Shown here piece by piece: positions 1-5,668 of a stretch of DNA of 5,668 bases. The notes below the pieces were generated by a model. That model had not been told where the DNA came from. It saw nothing but the letters and a program-made list of their open reading frames with translations, and searched no databases. The stretch covers positions 1 to 5,668 of the forward strand of contig JAFGHN010000217.1 of the NCBI GenBank assembly GCA_016930115.1, read 5' to 3'. Position 1 is the first letter of the stretch, and every line of letters starts with the position of its first letter. Origin of the DNA: Spirochaetales bacterium. Its GTDB lineage: Bacteria > Spirochaetota > Spirochaetia > ARS1246. Made by a program: the position numbers and the translations under genes.

Positions 1-504
1 GAGCTTCAGTCCGTGCGGACTTACATGGAGCGTTTTGAACGGGGACTTATCGAAGACTACCTCATCGACAGGGCCAATGCTTTCGTTGCGGCGGCGGCGA
101 AGACGAGTTTTGAAGCTGCAGCAGAAAACCTTGACACGGAATTGAAAAAATCCGCGAGCTTCCCGATCAACTACGGTAACGCCAACTACTTTGGGACAGT
201 CCAGGGCGCGGATGATTCGAGCGATTTGAGCGGGTCGGCCTATGACACCACCTTTTTCAGAACCCTTTTCTCGCTCGATGAATCGGAGGTTTCCCAACCC
301 ATCGTGCTCGACCGGAGTGTCGGCGTTTTCAAACTCGCAGAGCGTACAACACTCGAGGATGAAGACATTGAATACCTGGGTGCCTATTTCCCAAGTCTTG
401 CCCAACAGAATATCCTGCAAGACGTGAACGCCGACATAATGCAATCAGACCAGTTCGAGGATAATTTTGCTGCCGTTTTTGCAGAGATTTTTCTTGGCCA
501 ATAG
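1..504 (+). CDS. PpiD/SurA-like periplasmic foldase (parvulin-type peptidyl-prolyl isomerase family), C-terminal part only
   Basis: The reading frame is open from the first base, so this is the C-terminal 167 residues of a longer protein; the in-frame GTG at 13 is probably an internal valine codon. Seen: a helical, Ala-rich stretch (visible residues 10-50) ending in FPINYGN and NYFG, then a segment like the second half of a parvulin domain, with FFRTLFSLDESEVSQPIV (85-102) matching the family pattern 'F..a.fsL..GevS.pv', and SVGVFKLAER (106-115) where active parvulins have a G-x-H-I-x-K-L-like strand. A helical tail (120-167) follows, as in PpiD/SurA-type proteins. Known of the family: such proteins are exported or membrane-anchored chaperones that help envelope proteins fold. 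The histidine expected in the final strand is missing, so a chaperone role without isomerase activity is plausible (inference). It sits 2 bases upstream of the DUF115 gene, probably in one operon. The N-terminal signal or anchor lies outside the window. Family assignment is moderate because the visible part is the divergent end. Confidence 0.6.
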   Translation, partial: ELQSVRTYMERFERGLIEDYLIDRANAFVAAAAKTSFEAAAENLDTELKKSASFPINYGNANYFGTVQGADDSSDLSGSAYDTTFFRTLFSLDESEVSQPIVLDRSVGVFKLAERTTLEDEDIEYLGAYFPSLAQQNILQDVNADIMQSDQFEDNFAAVFAEIFLGQ

Positions 505-506
505 GA

Positions 507-2156
507 ATGAAACCCACTTTCCCGCGACTGGTTCATACCGGTCTTGGGGATACAGTTTCTTATAAAGACCGGTTTCTCTACTCGCGGCATGACCCGCTAA
601 AGAACCCTGAGACTGTCGCGCGCAAGCTTGAAGTGCTGCCCGATACTCTCTTGATACTGCCCTCGCCGCTGCTTCTGCACGGCGCCGGCGCGCTGCTCGA
701 GCGGCTTCCAGCCAATTGTCATATCCTGTGCATTGAGATAGACCAGCAACTCATGGCTTTTTCGCTTGAACACGCGCCGGCGGCCCTGCTGGCGAACAAC
801 TTGATCAGTATCATACGCACCGACAGTCCGGCCGCTTTGACGGACTATATCGACAATCTTGGAATACAGAATTTCAGACGCATTTTACCCGTTGGATTGT
901 CCGGGGGTTACCAGCTTTATCGGACAGCCTATGACAGACTCATCGCCGCGACCGATCGCCACCTTCAAAGATATTGGCAGAACCGGATGACCCTCGTTCA
1001 CATGAGTAGACTATGGGTGAAGAATATATTCAGGAATCTTGCCCGTAACTGGCGGTCCCTCGCCCTGCCTTTCCCGGTAACTGGAAAACCGGTGGTTGTC
1101 GCCGGCGCGGGTGAATCCCTCGAACACTCCCTTGAAAGCCTGAGGTCATATAGAGACCGTTTTTTTCTTCTCTCAGTTGACACCGCGCTTCCGGTGCTCA
1201 GCGCCGCCAGGGTCATTCCCGACGCAGTAGTGGTACTCGAAGGACAACTGGCAAACGCCGGCGATTTCATCGGTCACGGCAACCGCAGGCTCTCTCTCAT
1301 CTGCGATCTCACCGCTCACCCATCCACGCTGTGCGCGGTCCGTGGAGAGAAGTATTTTATACTCACTTCCTTCTGTTCAACGGGTTTGCTAAAGCGGCTG
1401 CAGAGTTGCGGTCTGGACATCCCGCTTGTCCGGCCGATGGGTTCGGTCGGGGTTCTTGCGGTTGAACTCGCAAGAAAGATTTCCCCGGCACCCCTGTTCT
1501 TGACCGGCCTTGATTTCAGCTATATACCGGGCAAACCTCACAGCCGCGGCGCCCCCTCGCACCTGCTTACCCTCGCGGCAACGTCAAGAAAAAATCCCGT
1601 CGGGTGGTACCGCGAAAGTATGAAGTATCCGCTCATCGAGGTGCGCGGAACCGGCGGAGAGACCGTAACGAGTGACCTGATACTTCATTCCTACGGCTTG
1701 GATCTGGGTGAAGTTATTCAGGCGGACAGCGCAGTGTACGATTTGAGGCGGACAGGTATCGCCTTGAACGCGGTGGTCCTCAATACAGACCGCGATTTCG
1801 AACGCGTTCTCACGATGTGGGAATCGGCTGCAACGGGCGCGCCGGCTGGGCGTAAACAGCCGAAATCAGCCGCGCATGAGGACCAGAGGGGATGCGTGAG
1901 AAAATTCCTGGAACAAGAAATTTCCTATCTGAACGTATTCCTGGATTTGTACACTCAAAGCGGAGACAGGCTCGACGATACACTCGCCCGCTCTCGATTG
2001 GTATCCGCGCTTGATCAAGTCGACTATGTCTATCTTGATTTTCCTGATGCCGGCGAAGCAGAGAAAAGAACCCCACAGTTTTTGCATCGAACTGCCGCTT
2101 CAGCGGTGGATTTCAGAAAGAATGTACAACGTGCACTCACGATTCTCGCGCAATGA
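507..2156 (+). CDS. DUF115 family protein (MptE-like / Maf motility-accessory-factor-like), putative glycosylation enzyme
   Basis: A complete 549-residue protein. Residues 45-85 look like an N-terminal Rossmann-type unit (LLILPSPLLLHGAG, then ILCIEID). The DUF115 core spans about 194-400: VVVAGAGESLEHSLESL (196-212), LLSVDTALPVLSAARVIPDA (221-240) with the 'D.al..l...gi.PD' pattern, PMGSVGVLAVELA (310-322), FLTGLDFSY (331-339) and GETVTSDLILHSYG (384-397). A Gly/Ala/Lys-rich linker (about 440-460) leads to a helical C-terminus. There is no signal peptide or membrane segment, so it is probably cytoplasmic. Known of the family: members include archaeal 6-hydroxymethylpterin pyrophosphokinase MptE and bacterial Maf proteins that attach nonulosonic acids to flagellins. 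A glycosylation role here is inference; the substrate cannot be read from sequence. ATG 507 is the only conventional start after the in-frame stop at 462-464. It lies 2 bases after the upstream gene, and the only purine-rich site (AGGA, 503-506) abuts the ATG, so translation probably depends on coupling. Confidence 0.75.
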   Translation: MKPTFPRLVHTGLGDTVSYKDRFLYSRHDPLKNPETVARKLEVLPDTLLILPSPLLLHGAGALLERLPANCHILCIEIDQQLMAFSLEHAPAALLANNLISIIRTDSPAALTDYIDNLGIQNFRRILPVGLSGGYQLYRTAYDRLIAATDRHLQRYWQNRMTLVHMSRLWVKNIFRNLARNWRSLALPFPVTGKPVVVAGAGESLEHSLESLRSYRDRFFLLSVDTALPVLSAARVIPDAVVVLEGQLANAGDFIGHGNRRLSLICDLTAHPSTLCAVRGEKYFILTSFCSTGLLKRLQSCGLDIPLVRPMGSVGVLAVELARKISPAPLFLTGLDFSYIPGKPHSRGAPSHLLTLAATSRKNPVGWYRESMKYPLIEVRGTGGETVTSDLILHSYGLDLGEVIQADSAVYDLRRTGIALNAVVLNTDRDFERVLTMWESAATGAPAGRKQPKSAAHEDQRGCVRKFLEQEISYLNVFLDLYTQSGDRLDDTLARSRLVSALDQVDYVYLDFPDAGEAEKRTPQFLHRTAASAVDFRKNVQRALTILAQ

Positions 2157-2173
2157 GAATCGCTACTTTTTTT
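2140..2173 (+). terminator. Rho-independent-like terminator overlapping the DUF115 stop codon
   Basis: A perfect 8-bp inverted repeat, CGATTCTC (2140-2147) and GAGAATCG (2155-2162), flanks a 7-base loop (2148-2154). After a 4-base spacer (CTAC, 2163-2166) comes a run of seven T (2167-2173). The TGA stop of the DUF115 gene (2154-2156) lies at the loop/stem border. The stem is only moderately GC-rich and the spacer is longer than ideal, so efficiency is uncertain. On the other strand no T-run follows the hairpin, so it should act only on rightward transcription. Confidence 0.55.
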
Positions 2174-3974
2174 CTGTATCCGTCCGAAGAACCGACAAAA
2201 ATGCAGATTGAGGTATTTCCACGTTTCCTACCATCTTCATCCTCTTCTTGCCCTCTTTCTGCTTTTCGAGCAACTTTCTTTTTCTGGTAATGTCTCCACC
2301 GTAACACTTCGCGGTGACGTCCTTTCTCAAGGCGGGAACAGTCTCTCTGGCAATGATCTGCGAACCGATTGCACCCTGTATAGGAATTTTGAATTGTTGC
2401 CTTGGTATTTCATCCCGAAGCGACTTGCAGACGGCGCGGGCCCTGAACGGTGCGTTTTGCCTGTATACAAGAGTTGTCAACGCATCCACCACGTTGCCGT
2501 TGATAAGCACTTCAAGCCGCACCAGATCGGTTGGCCGGTACTCATCGACCTCATAGTCAAAGGAAGCGTAACCCCTGCTCACCGACTTGAGCCTGTCGTA
2601 GAAATCAAAGATCACGTCCGCGAGGGGAAGCTCATACACCAGTTCGACGCGTTTCTCATCAAGGTAGGTCATGTTTTTCTGATTGCCGCGTTTTTCCAGG
2701 CACAGGTTCATGATGCTTCCGATGTATTCCGCCGGAGTGATAATGCTCGCACGGATGTACGGTTCCTCAACCTGATCAATGATTGACGGATCCGGATAAT
2801 CCACCGGATTGTCTATCATCATTTCTTTCCCGCTCGTCAGCCGGATCTTGTACTTGACAGAGGGACTGGTCAATACAATCGAAAGCCCGTACTCTCTCTC
2901 TATTCTCTCCTGCACGACCTCGAGATGAAGCAGCCCAAGAAAGCCACAACGAAAACCAAACCCAAGGGCGACCGACGAATCGCGCTCGTATATCAGAGAA
3001 GCGTCGTTGAGCTTCAGTTTTCCCAGGGCGCCGTGCAATTCTTCGTAGTCATTCGAGTCTATCGGGTAAACGGAAGAAAAAACAACGGGCTTGATCTCAC
3101 GGAAACCCGGAAGCGGCCGGGAGCACGGGGCGTAAGCGTTCGTAATAGTGTCTCCCACCCGGATATCCGACACAGTTTTTATCCCGGCAATGAGATAGCC
3201 GACTTCTCCCGCAGACAGCTCCTCCTTCGGCACAAGGGACATGCCGAATATTCCTGTCTCTTCAACCCCGTATTCCGCGCCGACATTCATGAGAAGGATC
3301 CGGTCCCCGCTCTTGAATGTTCCGGATACCACCCTTACGTGGATAATCACCCCCCGGTATGAATCATAGTGGGAATCGAATATCAACGCCTGCGTAGCGT
3401 CGGCGCCGTCCGGAGGCGGCGGTATGAGCCTGACCAATTCTTCGAGCAAATGCTCAACGCCCGCGCCTGTTTTTGCGGACACTTCCACGGCAATCTCCGG
3501 ATCGAGCCCAAGATCATGCTCGATCTGGTGTCTGACAGAAACGGGATCCGCCGCCGGCAAATCTATCTTGTTTATTACCGGTACTATCTCCAGATCGTGC
3601 TCAAGAGCGAGATACATGTTGGAAAGGGTCTGCGCCTCTACTCCTTGGGTGGCATCTATGAGCAGGAGAGCGCCTTCGCACGCCGATATGGCTCTGGAAA
3701 CCTCGTAGGTGAAATCAACATGCCCGGGTGTGTCGACCAGATTCAGAATATAGGTTTCGCCGTTCCGGCACGTATACGGTATCGATATTGCGTGGGATTT
3801 GATGGTGATACCTCGCTCCCGCTCGATATCCATGTCGTCGAGTACCTGGTCCACCATATTCCGGATTTCTATCACCTTCCCCAGCTCGATAAAACGGTCG
3901 GCAAGTGTTGATTTGCCGTGATCAATATGCGCGATAATGCAAAAGTTTCGTATGCGGTCCCGGCTTACTTTCAT
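2163..3974 (-). CDS. lepA: Elongation factor 4 (LepA), ribosome-associated translational GTPase
   Basis: A complete 603-residue LepA, close to the usual ~600. LepA/EF4 binds the bacterial ribosome; it was proposed to back-translocate tRNAs and is also linked to initiation and 30S assembly. All GTPase motifs are present: G1 AHIDHGKST (15-23), G2 RGIT (54-57), G3 DTPGH (81-85, with the catalytic-type His85), G4 NKID (135-138) and G5 SAKTG (166-170). A beta-barrel domain II follows (about 190-280), then the EF-G-like domain with LGFGFRCGFLGLLHLE (337-352), an EF-G domain V-like region, and the LepA-specific C-terminal domain with AKCYGGDITRKRKLL (555-569), KQKEGKKRMK and a lysine-ending tail. 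Domain IV of EF-G is absent, as expected for LepA. ATG 3974 gives an N-terminus about four residues longer than E. coli LepA and has a Shine-Dalgarno. It lies 21 bases after the S1C protease gene and is probably co-transcribed with it. The 3' end converges on the DUF115 gene with 6 bases between stops. Confidence 0.98.
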   Translation of the reverse strand: MKVSRDRIRNFCIIAHIDHGKSTLADRFIELGKVIEIRNMVDQVLDDMDIERERGITIKSHAISIPYTCRNGETYILNLVDTPGHVDFTYEVSRAISACEGALLLIDATQGVEAQTLSNMYLALEHDLEIVPVINKIDLPAADPVSVRHQIEHDLGLDPEIAVEVSAKTGAGVEHLLEELVRLIPPPPDGADATQALIFDSHYDSYRGVIIHVRVVSGTFKSGDRILLMNVGAEYGVEETGIFGMSLVPKEELSAGEVGYLIAGIKTVSDIRVGDTITNAYAPCSRPLPGFREIKPVVFSSVYPIDSNDYEELHGALGKLKLNDASLIYERDSSVALGFGFRCGFLGLLHLEVVQERIEREYGLSIVLTSPSVKYKIRLTSGKEMMIDNPVDYPDPSIIDQVEEPYIRASIITPAEYIGSIMNLCLEKRGNQKNMTYLDEKRVELVYELPLADVIFDFYDRLKSVSRGYASFDYEVDEYRPTDLVRLEVLINGNVVDALTTLVYRQNAPFRARAVCKSLRDEIPRQQFKIPIQGAIGSQIIARETVPALRKDVTAKCYGGDITRKRKLLEKQKEGKKRMKMVGNVEIPQSAFLSVLRTDTEKK

Positions 3975-3980
3975 GAGGTG

Positions 3981-3984
3981 CCTT
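3981..3984 (-). promoter_or_regulatory. Shine-Dalgarno site of lepA
   Basis: On the minus strand AAGG is followed by 6 bases (CACCTC) and the ATG at 3974. It lies in the 21-base gap after the protease stop codon. It supports this ATG as the lepA start and suggests that lepA can be initiated independently of the upstream gene. Confidence 0.6.
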
Positions 3985-3995
3985 GATTGTCCTGA

Positions 3996-5668
3996 TCAGA
4001 TAAACTTGTCAATTTCGAGATAGGCGCCAAGTTGTATCGCCCGCTCGACAAATCCGGCTTTTTTCTTTTTTACCACAATCTGGAGATATCCAACCCGATT
4101 CTCGTTGTCGATCTCGAACTTCAGAATTGTGAAGGGATCATTGACCGAGAGCCCCGTTTCATCGGCTATCCCTCCCGGGTAGACGCGCCGGATAACGTAC
4201 GACTTGTCCCAGAAAAAATTGCCTGCCTCTTCCACGGCCATTCCAAACAGCGGGGCGATAAGATTTACCAACATGTCCTTTTTCAGCGCTGCATCGATCG
4301 GTAATTCAGGGCGCTGCCCAAGGGACAGAAATCCGCTGAAATCCATGCCATCGCGTTTCCACTTCACTTCAATGAGCGTATTGGGGCTGAGATCGATTGT
4401 AACGCGATGGACATCTTCAACGCTTTTGACTACGGTCCCGTACACTGCCGTGATGATGTCTCCCTGGATGATTCCTGCCCGGCCCGCGGCCTCGCCGGGT
4501 AACACGTAAGACACTTCCAGGCCCCTGACGGTCTCTTCCACCGTCAATCCGAGCCACGAGTGTACGGAAGCGCCTCCTGCGAAAAGCTGCGGCACGACGT
4601 GAATCACCCATTCCGCTGGAATGGCAAAATTGATCCCTTCGAACTGCTCGATTCCCGCGAAGACCACACCTATGAGCTTACCGTCGGCATTCACAAGCGG
4701 CCCGCCGCTGCTGCCCGGGTTTACAGGAACGTCTACCTGGAGGGTGGTGCCAATCTGCAGAAACCTTCTTCCTATCGCTGAAACGATCCCCGAGGTCACC
4801 GTGTTCCTCAAGCCGCCGGGAGAACCGATGGCGTAAATAACATCTCCCGGTTTATATGTGATAGCTGAATCGAGAGGGAACACGTATTCCGGTTCGATTT
4901 CGGTTTTTAAGAGTGCTACATCAAGCACTGAATCCCATCCTACAACACGAGCCGGCAATTTTACACTTTCGCTGCTGTGCGGCCTGACGTACAATCTGGA
5001 AAACCCTTCGTACTCAGGATTAACTTCGCTTTCTATGATGTGATAGTTGGTGAGCACGTAACCGCGCCGGTCCACAAAAAAACCGCTCCCGATAACACTA
5101 TCGGGATACCCGATCCCGCGGTCCATACGGATCCCCCGGTTGACGAGAATGGTCGCGGTTCCCTTGAGCAGGACCCCCGGCTCGGTACTGATTTTCCCGT
5201 CGATATCCGGTAATTCAGAACCAATAGCACCGGTCTTCAGGAGTTCCGCCAGCGAAATATAACCGTCTTCAAGAGCGTTTTCGAAAAACAACCGCGCATC
5301 CTGCTCCTTGACTTCACCGAGCCTCACTGCCCGGTCAAGAGTGAGGTAAGCCCCCACCGCTTCTCCTTTCTCGAGCAGCCTCTTCGCCTCTTCGCTCAAA
5401 ATGAGCGACTGCGTCCAGCCCTCGTAATCGTCAGTTATCGAAAGAGACTCCGCGGATCTGTAGATAGAAAGCGCCGTATTGTAGTCTTTTTTCTCCAGGG
5501 AATCTTGAAACATCGTCTTCAAAGCTTGAGCGGCATCCCGGTGAAGTTCCTCGAGCTCTGACACCGGTATCTCTGTTCCGCGGCGCTTAAGCAAATCGAG
5601 ATCTTGAATCGCCGCAAAAGGATTCCCGTTCAGGATATTCTGCTCAATCTGCTCCCGGGTCACTTCGA
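3996..5668 (-). CDS. S1C (HtrA/Deg-like) trypsin-fold serine protease with TPR-like N-terminus and two PDZ-like domains, 5' end missing
   Basis: At least 555 residues (numbered from the in-frame GTG at 5663), ending at a TGA at 3996-3998. The frame stays open to the window edge and no signal peptide or membrane anchor is visible, so the true start is probably outside and this GTG may be internal. Residues 1-145 are charged and helical, with TPR-like pairs (for example DYNTALSIYRSAESL, 60-74). The protease domain (about 160-360) has an intact triad: His208 in LTNYHII, Asp248 in SVLDVALLK, and Ser319 in NPGSSGGPLV, with Ser where GNSGGP has Asn. PDZ1 covers about 368-450 (WLGL loop; VLPGEAAGRAGIIQGDII). 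A second, more divergent PDZ-like unit covers about 468-553 (LFGM; VYPGGIADETGL). Known of the family: HtrA/Deg proteases degrade or sense misfolded envelope proteins, with PDZ domains binding substrate C-termini. Export is inferred from the family, not seen. It precedes lepA by 21 bases, probably in one operon. The layout differs from canonical DegP because of the helical N-terminus. Confidence 0.85.
   Translation of the reverse strand, partial: EVTREQIEQNILNGNPFAAIQDLDLLKRRGTEIPVSELEELHRDAAQALKTMFQDSLEKKDYNTALSIYRSAESLSITDDYEGWTQSLILSEEAKRLLEKGEAVGAYLTLDRAVRLGEVKEQDARLFFENALEDGYISLAELLKTGAIGSELPDIDGKISTEPGVLLKGTATILVNRGIRMDRGIGYPDSVIGSGFFVDRRGYVLTNYHIIESEVNPEYEGFSRLYVRPHSSESVKLPARVVGWDSVLDVALLKTEIEPEYVFPLDSAITYKPGDVIYAIGSPGGLRNTVTSGIVSAIGRRFLQIGTTLQVDVPVNPGSSGGPLVNADGKLIGVVFAGIEQFEGINFAIPAEWVIHVVPQLFAGGASVHSWLGLTVEETVRGLEVSYVLPGEAAGRAGIIQGDIITAVYGTVVKSVEDVHRVTIDLSPNTLIEVKWKRDGMDFSGFLSLGQRPELPIDAALKKDMLVNLIAPLFGMAVEEAGNFFWDKSYVIRRVYPGGIADETGLSVNDPFTILKFEIDNENRVGYLQIVVKKKKAGFVERAIQLGAYLEIDKFI

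Noticed and set aside
2090..2110. Small inverted repeat CCGC-TTCA-GCGG near the DUF115 3' end as a possible lepA terminator
   Set aside because: The stem is only 4-5 bp and no T-run follows on the minus strand, so it does not look like a terminator.
2208..2786. A 192-codon open frame on the + strand opposite lepA
   Set aside because: It lies wholly antisense to an unmistakable lepA and its product resembles no family I know. Such frames are common opposite conserved genes with biased codon use.
3369..3911. A 180-codon open frame on the + strand opposite the GTPase domain of lepA
   Set aside because: It is an antisense shadow of the most conserved part of lepA, with no recognisable domain and no evident ribosome binding site.
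3986..4012. Possible internal promoter for lepA: a perfect TTGACA on the minus strand (4007-4012) inside the end of the protease gene
   Set aside because: At 17-base spacing the -10 region is CAATCA, a poor match. The best alternative, GACAAT, needs a 15-base spacer. TTGACA here is also explained by the Ile-Asp-Lys codons.
4298..5219. The short sequence CGGTAATTCAG occurs twice inside the protease gene (near 4299 and 5207)
   Set aside because: Only 11 bases are shared. The copies are about 900 bases apart and both encode a Glu-Leu-Pro run in coding sequence, so chance or codon use is enough.
1..5668. Search for tRNA or rRNA genes, insertion sequences, CRISPR arrays, riboswitches or attachment sites
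   Set aside because: Coding sequence fills nearly the whole window, with gaps of 2, 6 and 21 bases, and I saw no repeats or structures suggesting any of these.

Overview
The window is gene-dense bacterial DNA with four protein-coding genes in two convergent pairs and almost no intergenic space. I see no RNA genes, mobile elements, CRISPR arrays or long repeats. Base composition looks moderately GC-rich by eye. The best guess for the host is a spirochaete (Spirochaetota, Treponema/Spirochaeta-like). The guess rests on the flavour of the LepA sequence, on the DUF115 (MptE/Maf-like) protein, and on an S1C protease with a TPR-like N-terminus. It is an inference from recalled family resemblance, not from a search.

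Left half, + strand (1-2156): the 3' end of a gene for a PpiD/SurA-like periplasmic foldase (parvulin-type, apparently without the C-terminal histidine of the active fold) is followed after 2 bases by a complete 549-codon gene for a DUF115-family protein. DUF115 includes the MptE pterin pyrophosphokinases and the Maf motility accessory/flagellin glycosylation proteins. The tight junction suggests one operon with translational coupling. A hairpin that spans the DUF115 stop codon, followed by a T-run, looks like the operon terminator.

Right half, - strand (5668-2163): a large trypsin-like S1C protease runs in from the right edge, with an intact His/Asp/Ser triad and two PDZ-like domains. It is followed after 21 bases by lepA, encoding the ribosomal GTPase elongation factor 4. 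LepA is complete and has every G-motif. The two are probably co-transcribed. This recalls the E. coli lepA-lepB arrangement, in which lepA is linked to a secretion-associated protease, but with a different protease.

The two operons converge with only 6 bases between the stop codons. The T-run of the rightward terminator lies inside the last lysine codons of lepA on the other strand. The common theme is envelope protein handling (foldase, protease) plus one conserved translation factor and one probable glycosylation-type enzyme. I found no convincing undescribed system. The most useful leads are the DUF115 gene with its foldase partner, the protease architecture and its lepA linkage, and the compact convergent terminator.
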